Source: Laetiporus sulphureus 93-53
Lineage: Eukaryota > Basidiomycota > Agaricomycetes > Polyporales > Laetiporaceae
Assembly: GCF_001632365.1 (NCBI RefSeq)
Contig: NW_024468557.1
Coordinates: forward strand, 241,799 to 305,798
Direction of reading: 5' to 3'
DNA length: 64,000 nt
Below, piece by piece: positions 56,707 to 64,000 of the stretch (positions are counted from its first letter, which is position 1; every line of letters starts with the position of its first letter). A program made the translations under genes and the position numbers. The notes beneath the pieces are model-generated. The model made no database searches and was not told where the DNA came from. It saw only the letters and a program-made list of their open reading frames with translations.

Positions 56707-56789
56707 GCCCGCCTAGCTCAATCGGATAGAGCGTCAGACTCTTAGGCGAGGCAATCTGAAGGCTGCGAGTTCGACCCTCGCGGTGGGCT
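56707..56789 (+). tRNA. tRNA-Lys (CUU) with 9-nt intron
   Basis: Seven-base acceptor stem (GCCCGCC / GGTGGGC with one G-T pair), D-arm TAGCTCAATCGGATAGAGC, anticodon stem TCAGA/TCTGA and loop CTCTTA-A with anticodon CTT at 56741-56743. T-arm GCGAG-TTCGACC-CTCGC. An intron of nine bases (56745-56753) sits one base after the anticodon, the canonical position. The discriminator base is T at 56789. A TTTT Pol III terminator follows at 56794. Confidence 0.93.
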
Positions 56790-58187
56790 AGTCGTTTTAC
56801 AATTTTTGCCCGTTGTTTTTTGCGCTCGCAAACACCCTCCTTGAGCAACAATATCGCATGAAGTACAACACATTGCGTTCTCACTGTTCAAATATTCCCT
56901 AGGAGGTCGTGATTACAACAATCTCATTCAAAGGAATGCTCCGAGCAGCATTCATAGGACGACCGCTAGGTAGGCACCGATATAATTACTGATGCATTCG
57001 AGACGCCACGTTGCTCCATCTCGAACAGTTGTCGACATTCCGGGGGACTGGCATGCCGACAACAATGCGACTTAGCTTTAGAAAAGGCTTTGGAAACCAT
57101 CGTGCTGGCTGAGCATCAAGCGTTGTGGTTTGTTCCGCTGTACGGGCGCGATTCCTGCTTTCCAAATGATAATGTTGCAGCCATTGGATATGCGACTTTA
57201 TAATCAAAGTAATCGGTAGGGTGCTCACTTGACCGCGTCCTCGGGTGCTTAAATGCAGGGGGGGCACCGTTTCCAGGACGAGACAGCCGGTCATGCCGCC
57301 GTCTATATGAACCCTGGGAAGAATCCGCAACACCGACGGACAACCTCGCCTTGCGAGTAGAAAACTTGTCCATCTAGATAGCCGCTTCGCAAGTCAGCCT
57401 CTGCACACCGGCAATGCCCCGCACCCATTTCGCTGCGACCTGCAGCGTGATTGTCTGTATAACTGCGATATTAAACATCGTGAGTTCTGCCCGATATATA
57501 TTATATATATATACGCACTTCTCGCCTTAAGGTTCGTGGATAGGATCTTCGTTCTACTTATAGCATTCGATAGGGGCAGATTGTGCTGGGTGAAGATGCG
57601 CGGGTAGATCCATCATTTGCGGCATTGCCCTTTGAGCTGGATGAGCGCAGGAGCGCCGGGAACGAGAAACCAGGCGATCAGCCGTGAGCCTTTCCTCACA
57701 TCGTTCGGCTGTATGATGACGAGAGAGTTACAGTGCATCAACGATAGTGGGATATCAGCCCTCATTAGATGGTATCGTATGTTTGTGCGTCAATAGTGCC
57801 AAGATCGCCTTTGGCGAAGACTGTTTGATCGACGTATGGAGCGGCTATCGCCAAGGACCATGACATGCATCAAGAGCGAACCGTATGGCGACCCAGATAC
57901 TCTACTTGGCGATGGATGACGTGCGTCGTACTCGTGCTGAACGCACCTGGTAGGGGACGGACAATTTGTTTCAGATATGGGATGGCTCACCTTTGTACAC
58001 CCCTTGCGATCGTGAGGGAAGATGCGTCTGTGAAGTATCACTTGAAGTCTCGAGCTAATAGTGAGAGAAGGAGTGGAGATTTCAATGTACACGGGTATAA
58101 CAACGCCAAAACTAATACACAAGATTACAGAACTCACTGCGATGCGATAGATGTAGCATTGCATATTACATTGGATCCCTCATGGGC
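56790..58187. other. 1.4-kb intergenic region, partly AT-rich
   Basis: Between the tRNA and F-box-3. Contains the tRNA terminator (T runs at 56794 and 56803) and a TA-rich tract at about 57494-57514. Small open frames on both strands have no domain. No gene supported. Confidence 0.5.
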
Positions 58188-59505
58188 TCATATTTCATGG
58201 CCGGATTTCCATTCAGAGTCCAGCACTTGAATTCCCTTGCGCGACAGCCTCCGCCGCCATTCCACCATCTCTCCTTGGACACCTGCCTGCTGAGCGCGCA
58301 GCGACATGCCTGGTCGCAGCCAGCGTACATCCCGCGCCCGCACGACCTTCAAAGAGGATAATTTGGGTAATATTGTGTCATGCACTGCGAGGAAATCCGG
58401 GTATGGTCTGGGTATCGATAAGATATGGAGAGGGTGAGGTGGATCGTCCTTGAACATTTTGAGAGCCGGAAGCGGGTTCTCAAGGGACAAATGGTATAGA
58501 TTAGGGCAGCTTTGCAGTAGCGTCGTGGGGGATGGAAGCAGCATGCTCGGCCAGGTCTTGGTGGTGTATAGATGGAGGGAAGTCAGCGTCTCGCCGTGGG
58601 CATAGATGAAGTGCGGGACAATAGACATCGGGACGAAACTTTCGTCATAAGGGGTGATAGTAAGATGGCGCAGCGAGGGTAGTGGAGAATGAAGTAACGC
58701 GAAAAGCACAGGCGAGCAAGGCAGAGAGAGCATGACGAGCTTCCTCAGATGAGGCAGATGCAACGGCTTGACTGCAACAGCTCCATCAGGCTCTCCTGGC
58801 AGCTCGAGTTCTGTGGCATCGACGCCGGATCCGATGAGCGTGAGCTCCTCGAGGTTGACGCATGGGCGCAGTAGCTCAACAAAGTGATCTTCACTGACGT
58901 GAGCGGAGGTTTCCAGTTTGATACCCTTCAGCACACGCAGGTATGCAACCTCCGTACGATACGACAGCGCTGTAGCAGCTCGCCGGCTGAGGGTAAGAGA
59001 TGGACTGATGGCGAGACGAGCCAGGAAGGGCAGCAGAGGACACAGCTGAGTGAGGAGAGTATCCACTCGATACATCTCGCACCATGTAGCGGTTTCGAGC
59101 TCGCGCATGTCGAGATCTTGCACCCATCGTCCTGGTGTTGAGTAGGGAATGCGACGAATGGAATCCCACTTCTTGTCCGATTGACAAACATGATCCGTGA
59201 ATCTCTCCAGGCACGGCAGCGAAGCGATGCAGACATGCTCGTAGAAGAGCGGCAGGGCTACATTCTGCAATAATTATCATATGTCCATCAGCGCAAGAGA
59301 TCCAAGGAGTTCGCAAGGTCCTAAGCAGGAGCTTGCGCAAACATAATTTCAGCGAGCGTACCTTCAGCTCTTTGGACACAACCAACAAGCCTCGCCTCAA
59401 CTGCTCTCGCTCCTGCCGGTGGGATTTGCACAATTCCGCACCCTCATAGTGACCGAAGACATAGGCAAGAATCTTTGACCACACCTCCGGAGGCAGAGGC
59501 TTCAT
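58188..59505 (-). CDS. F-box/LRR-like protein (F-box-3)
   Basis: Two exons. The start at 59505 gives MKPLPPEVWSKILAYVFGHY and an F-box-like helix, then LRRGLLVVSKELK. After an intron ending near 59263: NVALPLFYEHVCIASLPCLE, leucine-rich repeats such as LRPCVNLEELTLIGSGVDAT, PHLRKLVMLSLPCSPVLFAL, LPSLRHLTITPYDESFVPMS and LHLYTTKTWPSMLLPSPTTL, and a basic end. Third F-box-like gene within 9 kb. The short first exon makes initiation at 59505 or an upstream in-frame ATG both possible. Confidence 0.72.
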
Positions 59506-59832
59506 GACAGGTCTGTGGGGCAGAAGAGGCAGTAGAAGAAACTTTCCGGCCGTCCTGGCCAGTGGGCGAGGACTGAGCAGAATGGTGCTGGCTTCTGCGG
59601 CACTTGTGCCCATCGTGAAGTGTGATGGTCCGTTGTGCCTCAAAGCAGCTTTCGAGTCATGGAGGAATACGTGTGGCGGCGTTAGTCGGACATGCCGTGA
59701 TCTTCGAGTTCAGTCCGAATGGGAACGATAATAGTGGGGAGAGATCATGTCATTTGCCAAGCCACTGACTCGGCCACCGTGAGTCGACTCAACTACGAAT
59801 TCAATGCTCAATATTCAATTGTAACCCCGCCC
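59506..59832. other. F-box-3 promoter region
   Basis: 327 bases between the F-box-3 start and the LINE target-site duplication. No other feature seen. Confidence 0.5.
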
Positions 59833-59846
59833 TTACAATACGCAAC
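59833..59846. repeat. Target-site duplication of the LINE, 3' copy
   Basis: Read on the element's sense strand (minus) this is GTTGCGTATTGTAA, directly after the A-rich tail. The same 14 bases occur in element orientation immediately before the ORF1 start (62688-62701). Confidence 0.8.
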
Positions 59847-59889
59847 TTTTTTATTTTATTTTTTTATTTTTTTAAATACAATTTATATC

Positions 59890-59906
59890 CCGCCCCGAAG
59901 GGGCGG
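59890..59906 (-). repeat. cUUCGg hairpin near the LINE 3' end
   Basis: On the sense strand CCGCCCC-TTC-GGGGCGG, that is a stable stem closed by a C(UUCG)G tetraloop, about 11 bases upstream of the A-rich tail. Such terminal hairpins in LINE RNAs are often the signal recognised by the reverse transcriptase in trans. Confidence 0.75.
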
Positions 59907-60146
59907 TCGGAGGTGTGTAAATACATGTCGTGTAACAACGGAGGACCAGACGCATCTGGGGGCGAAGAAGCTTAACGTACGGACACCAGGTCCCCACGGA
60001 CGCAACAGAGCAGGCGTATAGTAGAAGGGCACGAAGCCCGGTAAGCTGTGTCATGGACCACGCAAGCGCCGATAACCTAACAAAATGCATATGCCTAACC
60101 AAACTCAAAAACCGCGCCGCAGTCAGTCCGTTGACTCGTTAGAAAC

Positions 60147-60192
60147 ACTGTTTAAGGGGAATCGAACCCCCAAGATACTCCCACCAAACAGT
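60147..60192 (-). ncRNA. tRNA-like acceptor/T-arm minihelix in the LINE 3' UTR
   Basis: On the sense strand, ACTGTTT pairs with AAACAGT and encloses GGGGGTTCGATTCCCC, which matches the T-arm and the Pol III B-box consensus (GGTTCGANTCC). There is no D-arm or anticodon arm. It may be a degenerate tRNA relic or a functional tRNA mimic; transcription is not shown. Confidence 0.45.
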
Positions 60193-60431
60193 CCTCGTTC
60201 ACCGCAGAGGCAAAGTGGCATGCGGGGCATGGTGACCAGTTGAACATTGAGGGGAAGCCGGCTGGACCAGGGTTAGTGAATTGCACGACGGCGGGCCGAA
60301 GGGCGGAGTGAGTTGGCAGCCAAAGAGATGTCGGGGCGGAGGGAAAGAACAGAGGGAATCGACAGAATGAATGGGTGATGCGCGGCGAACCCTACCACGG
60401 AGCAGGCTGGATAAAAACTGATCCCCTGCAT

Positions 60432-60868
60432 TTAAGTGTTGCTACGCCGGCATGTTGACCCCGTATTCGGTGCGGGCATGCCTTGTGGTGACGGAGGGGA
60501 GCGGACGGGGGGCGCTAGAAATGAGAAAGAAAGGAACGTGGTGGAAATGGAGTCGCACTCCATGGCAACATCAGAGTCGCCAGCAGCGGGCAGCACGGGG
60601 CGCTCGAGAGAAGAGGTCGGAGCGGGGCCAGCGCTCCGGAAAGAGGTGCGTTTGGGGCACTGTTCGGAGTCGGCGTGGTGGAGACCACGGCAGTTCACGC
60701 AGCGCGCATGAGCGCAAGGGTCGGAGGCGGCGCGATTCTCCTTCGCGCACATGGCGCACCGAGCGCGGTGCACCGATTCAAGATGGCGGCCAGCACAGAC
60801 ACGGCACCGGGGCGGCTTCGTGCATCCTGCAACGAGGTGGCCATAACCCCAGCACCTCGTACACTGTC
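60432..60868 (-). CDS. LINE ORF1 (gag-like), C-terminal zinc-knuckle part
   Basis: Reading frame open from the cut point at 60868. It carries three cysteine-rich knuckles: CTRCWGYGHLVAGC (CX2CX4HX4C), then CRVCAGRHLESVHRARC, and CVNCRGLHHADSEQC (CX2CX3HX6C). The pattern is that of ORF1 proteins of non-LTR retrotransposons, which bind the element RNA. After them comes a serine/proline-rich tail. It is in frame with the ORF1 start at 62705 when the two halves are matched at their 16 shared bases. Confidence 0.85.
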
Positions 60869-62256
60869 ATCGCAAACTGGTCTTCAGGGGACGCAAACAG
60901 CAGAACGAGAAAACGGATAGGGAGCCTGAGGATGTATCGAAGAAGTCAAGAAACTTGTTCAACAAGCATGGCCTGCCTAGACATCCTGAAAGGAGTATTT
61001 ATTACGATCCCGTAATGAACCCATACGGAGTCGCGCCCCCTGGAATGCCATATGCAGAGCGACGTGAGTCATTTTGTCCACATGTACCGGTGGTTCACTT
61101 AAGCAATGATCAGCGCTGCGACCGGACGAGATTACTAGTGAGGATGAGGAGTCAGGTGCGTTCGTGCAGCGGATGGGTTGTAACCCTTCTTACCAGGAGT
61201 GGCAGACGAGGAAGACAATGACATCGTAATGCCGGAAGGACCCCCGCCAGGATCAGAAGAGGTGGATAGCGATGATGACATACCCATGCCAGAAGGCTCT
61301 CCTCCACCGGAAGATGGTTCTCTTCCTCCTCCAGGTTAGTGGTTGATTGCATTCAGCTGGAATCCATATTAATCAAGATTGTAGAAGCCCCATCTGCCCC
61401 ACCTTTGCCACCAACTCCTCAAACGTCCGGCTATGGAGCTCCTCCTCCGCTTCCCTACATGCCTTCATCTGGTCCTATTCCGCTATCTCCGATGGACTTC
61501 TACAGTCCTGTGCCCCCGCCCCCCGCTGGTTCTCCTCCTCTTCTATTCCCAATGGGTTTCCCTATGCCTGCCACCCTACCCGTCCCTCTAGGAGTACCAT
61601 TACCTCCTCCGCCACCACCTCCTGGCTTTCCTGCCTCAGGCATCCCGCCACCTCCTATGGGCTTTCCACCGATGTTCCAAGGACCTACTGGGTTCCCACA
61701 ACCTCCGTTACCCCCGCCGCCACCTGGATTCTTCCCTCGTCGATCGCAATCTGCTTCAGCGATGCAAGATCCGCTTTCATCGATCCCGCACCAGACATAT
61801 CAGGCCCATCGAGCATCGAGAATGGCTGGATCGCCGCCTCCAAATCGGCCACCGATCTCGGGCGGTGTTGTTCTTTCCGCCTCAATGAAGGCAACTGCCA
61901 CGGCAGCAACAGTCGAGGCAGCTCCGCAGTTGCGCGACTTTAAGAAGGAGAGCACAGCATTCGTACCGACAGTATTGAAGCGTAAAAAGGCAGGAGCGGC
62001 TGGCGCAACGTCTAAGGTCAATGTCAATGCCGCGCCGTCACTAGGCTCAAAGGAAGGTTCTGCCGAACCAGAGCCTGTCGCATTTGCTGCCAGGCCAGAT
62101 CTTCTGAGCACTTTGAAGGGCCAGTTTGGTTCCGCGGCGCCTCCGCCACCGAAAGAGGGGAAGAACGCAGAAACTGCTGGTCAGAAGCCGAAGCCAAAGG
62201 ATGACTATGAGAAATTCCTCGAGGAGATGGGAGACGTTCTGGTTCCTGAGTCATGA
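60869..62256 (+). pseudogene. WBP11: 5'-truncated WBP11 splicing-factor gene
   Basis: The C-terminal two thirds of WBP11, a proline-rich nuclear protein that binds PQBP1 and acts in pre-mRNA splicing. The coding match begins at about 60871 (RKLVFRGRKQQNEK) straight after the LINE junction. It continues NLFNKHGLPRHPERSIYYDP and VMNPYGVAPPGMPYAER, then exons LRPDEITSEDEESG and EEDNDIVMPEGPPPG. A long proline-rich exon follows, then LRDFKKESTAFVPTVLKRKK and the end DYEKFLEEMGDVLVPES. The N-terminal basic coiled-coil (about 100-150 residues) and a start codon are missing on the left, where F-box-3 and the LINE lie. Introns are normal. Probably a truncated inverted duplicate. Confidence 0.78.
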
Positions 62257-62687
62257 GCAATAGCTGCGTTGGGTGAGTGGTTCTGATCTCGTTAGCACTC
62301 TTTGTAGCTTGATTCGTACAGAACATTCAATAGTTGATTGCTTCTGAGTGAGTCGGCGTGTAACAGCACTTGTGGTTGACGTTGAACCAGTCCATCGCGC
62401 ATTCTTTGCTGCTTTGACCGCCTCCCTCCATATATGCGTTGATGAAGTTCCGGACTCTCCGTCTGCTGGAAGAATGACAGGGCAAGCTATGCTCCTATGA
62501 TAAAGTACAGCGCAGCAGTAATCTCAAACGGTACAATTTGCTGAGGATGCCGTCATCTCAGATGGACTATTACAGAAAGACGGGCATCATGCATCAAGTT
62601 CCAAGTGATTCAGCTTTGTTATTGCGGGCAGAAGAAGGCACCCGCTCTGCGCCGTTAGAAGAGGTCACTATGATTTGTTGAGTGTTT
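62257..62687. other. WBP11 3' flank
   Basis: 431 bases between the WBP11 stop and the LINE target-site duplication. No feature recognised. Confidence 0.5.
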
Positions 62688-62701
62688 GTTGCGTATTGTA
62701 A
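62688..62701. repeat. Target-site duplication of the LINE, 5' copy
   Basis: GTTGCGTATTGTAA, identical to the sequence after the A-rich tail at 59846..59833 and in the same orientation relative to the element. Three bases later the ORF1 ATG begins. Confidence 0.8.
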
Positions 62702-62704
62702 CAC

Positions 62705-63903
62705 ATGGATCTTGAACCGCAACCACCATCTGCTTCGACAAGCGCCCGGGCTCCGTCCCCTGCGTCGTCCTCCTCCTATGAAGACCCCTCCTCTCACCTC
62801 CCCAACTTCACCCTGGCTATCCGTCAGGCTCTCCGGCCGTGGCAAAATCAGGGACCATCTGATGCCTTGCGTGACCTGGACTCTGTCGTCGATGCTTTTT
62901 ATGCGGTACAGCAGACCATGGTCATGGCTCTCATTAAGGCAAATGGGACAGCCGTGAAACTGGGCAACCCCCTCATGAAGAAACGCATGGCCACTGCGGT
63001 CGCCATCGCCAAATCCACTATCAAGCCTCCTGCACCTCCTGCACCCACCTCTTCGACCCCTGGACCTGACCTCACAGCGGCCCTCCAGGACCTTCGCTCC
63101 GCCCTCGACGCCAGGCTTGATGCCTTGGAGACTCGAATGGTGACTGCGACCCCCCCGTCGCAGGCGATGGCCCCCCCTCCTCCCCAACATCAGGTACGTG
63201 GCACTCCGAAGAAGCGCTCGTATGCGGCTGCAGCCGCTAAACCTCGTCCGGCTCCTCCCGTGACGACTCCGAACCCGCCCGCTACCTCGAAGGCTCCTAA
63301 GCCCAAGCAGGTTGCAGAGCCCTTGCGGTACGTGGTTCGATTTACTGGCTCCGCGCCGGTCCACTTGCTTCAGACTCCCCCTGCCCAACTGGTCAGTGAT
63401 GTGAACGCAGCACTGGCTGCGATTCCAACTGCTGGAGGAATGGCTGCGCTTGCGGTCTATCCGAGCTCCTCTGGCAACATCGTCCTGGCCTTCCCTCCTG
63501 CCACCTCCTACCGCCGCGTTGACGAACATCTCCCGACCCTCCGTGCTGCCCTCAAGCTCGACCCGGATCACCATGTCTCCAGGGACGTCAAGTGGTCTCG
63601 GATTCTCATCGGCAATGTCAGCACCCGGGCAGCCCCTGGCGGCGCTGTCCACTCGACGTCGACCCTGTTGACCGAGCTCGTCAAGAATCCTGCGCTTGCG
63701 CGCCTTCGCCTCACCCAACCTCCGCGATGGGCACGTCGACCTGAGCAAATCGACGGTGCTCGCTCGTCCGTCGTCCTCGGATTCGAAGACCCGGATGGCT
63801 CCATCCTCACCGCCCTCCTTCAGACCCCCCTATTCGCTTTCGGTACTCCCATCACCACGTCACGCTGGCGTGATAAGCTGCGCCTCCGACAGTGTACGAG
63901 GTG
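62705..63903 (+). CDS. LINE ORF1 (gag-like), N-terminal part
   Basis: About 399 codons from ATG 62705 with no stop until the junction. The protein is rich in P, A and S, with a helical region (NFTLAIRQALRPWQNQGPSD, YAVQQTMVMALIKANGTAVK) and a short coiled coil (LQDLRSALDARLDALETRMV). A basic linker (KKRSYAAAAAKPRPAPP) follows, and then a compact domain starting LRYVVRFTGSAPVHLL and ending near RWRDKLRLRQCTR. The last residues are the beginning of the first zinc knuckle, whose remainder is on the other strand at 60868. The TGA seen at 63902 is created by the fold-back junction, not by the element. Confidence 0.85.
63756..63856 (+). repeat. Left arm of perfect inverted repeat
   Basis: 101 bases identical to the reverse complement of 63900-64000, with a 43-base spacer (63857-63899). 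Lies within ORF1. The arm may continue outside the window. Confidence 0.97.
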
Positions 63904-64000
63904 ATGGGAGTACCGAAAGCGAATAGGGGGGTCTGAAGGAGGGCGGTGAGGATGGAGCCATCCGGGTCTTCGAATCCGAGGACGACGGACGAGCGAGCAC
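63900..64000 (-). repeat. Right arm of perfect inverted repeat, cut by window edge
   Basis: Exact reverse complement of 63756-63856. At the junction the bases GGTG (63900-63903) belong both to the forward ORF1 and to the inverted copy, a 4-nt microhomology as expected when a 3' end folds back onto CACC at 63853-63856. Confidence 0.97.

Larger units (their letters stand above)
59847..60868 (-). mobile_element. 3' half of a non-LTR (LINE-like) retrotransposon
   Basis: Sense strand is minus. It contains the zinc-knuckle end of ORF1 (to the TAA at 60434..60432), about 550 bases of 3' UTR, a terminal hairpin and an A-rich tail of AAAAAAAT-like units (59847-59878). No endonuclease or reverse-transcriptase reading frame lies between ORF1 and the tail, so the element is non-autonomous or internally deleted. 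The 5' side is cut at 60868 inside ORF1, exactly where the 5' half on the plus strand ends (16 bases shared). The 3' UTR also has a tRNA-like minihelix (60147-60192). Confidence 0.82.
62702..63903 (+). mobile_element. 5' half of the same LINE-like retrotransposon
   Basis: Starts next to the target-site duplication with only CAC before the ORF1 ATG, so either this is the true 5' end or a 5' truncation that spared ORF1. It ends at 63903 inside ORF1 with the 16 bases (63888-63903) that also terminate the minus-strand 3' half at 60868..60853. Beyond 63899 the sequence turns into a reverse-complement copy of itself. Confidence 0.82.

Noticed and set aside
60869..63903. Simple chromosomal inversion between the two LINE breakpoints
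   Set aside because: It would restore ORF1, but the sequence right of 63903 should then be the N-terminal part of WBP11. It is instead an inverted copy of ORF1, which fits a template-switch duplication or an artefact better.
59847..63903. Two independent LINE insertions
   Set aside because: The broken ends share the same 16 bases, the ORF1 frame is continuous across them, and the outer ends share a 14-bp target-site duplication; one insertion is far more economical.
59847..63903. Twin-priming 5' inversion during LINE integration
   Set aside because: Twin priming leaves the inverted 5' part directly next to the 3' part; here 1.8 kb of host sequence (WBP11) lies between them.

Overview
The window is a nuclear segment of a filamentous basidiomycete, most likely an agaricomycete. 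Protein-coding genes are packed on both strands and are cut by many short (about 48-75 nt) GT-AG introns. Intergenic gaps are short, and many gene families read as typical Agaricomycotina proteins: an Lsb5-type VHS protein, a PalI/Rim9 protein, a CSC1/OSCA-like channel, a secreted agmatinase, a GPI-anchored PLC-like protein and several F-box/LRR proteins. There is one intron-containing tRNA-Lys(CUU). I see no CRISPR array, prokaryotic operon or virus.

Layout, left to right. 0-10 kb: the 5' end of an RFC small-subunit gene, mitochondrial seryl-tRNA synthetase, two paralogous Hsp20 genes in convergent orientation around an LSB5-like gene, the ribosome-biogenesis factor UTP11, and a putative zinc-binding (WRKY-GCM1-like) DNA-binding protein. 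10-18 kb: a secreted PLC-like phosphodiesterase, a dolichyldiphosphatase-like PAP2 enzyme, an APH-fold kinase and translation elongation factor 2, whose first coding exons are tiny. 18-32 kb: a GNAT acetyltransferase, a PalI-like membrane protein, an agmatinase with a signal peptide and a C-terminal RDEL, a trefoil-like protein, the WD40 proteins DCAF11 and TBL1/Sif2, and a mitochondrial TMBIM/GHITM protein. 32-44 kb: an MFS transporter, a small palindrome-rich patch, the SM protein SLY1, a 72-residue predicted N-myristoylated protein and a CSC1-like channel. 44-59 kb: a poorly coding stretch, an acid-sphingomyelinase-like phosphodiesterase, three F-box-like genes (one apparently frameshifted), an FHIT-type hydrolase, an unknown membrane-tail protein and the tRNA.

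The most unusual part is 59.8-64.0 kb. One non-LTR (LINE-like) retrotransposon insertion is present in two halves of opposite orientation. The 3' half (A-rich tail, terminal hairpin, zinc-knuckle end of ORF1) is on the minus strand at 59847-60868. The 5' half (start of ORF1) is on the plus strand at 62702-63903. A 14-bp target-site duplication (59833-59846 and 62688-62701) shows that the two halves belong to a single insertion. Between them lies a WBP11 splicing-factor gene lacking its 5' coding part. At the right edge the LINE folds back into a perfect inverted repeat of at least 101 bp with a 43-nt spacer. One replication template switch that inserted an inverted copy of 'LINE 5' half + WBP11 3' part' into the middle of the LINE would explain all of this. 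It predicts a palindrome with about 3-kb arms and an intact minus-strand WBP11 just right of the window. An assembly chimera is the main alternative. The LINE carries a gag-like ORF1 but no reverse-transcriptase ORF, so it looks non-autonomous.
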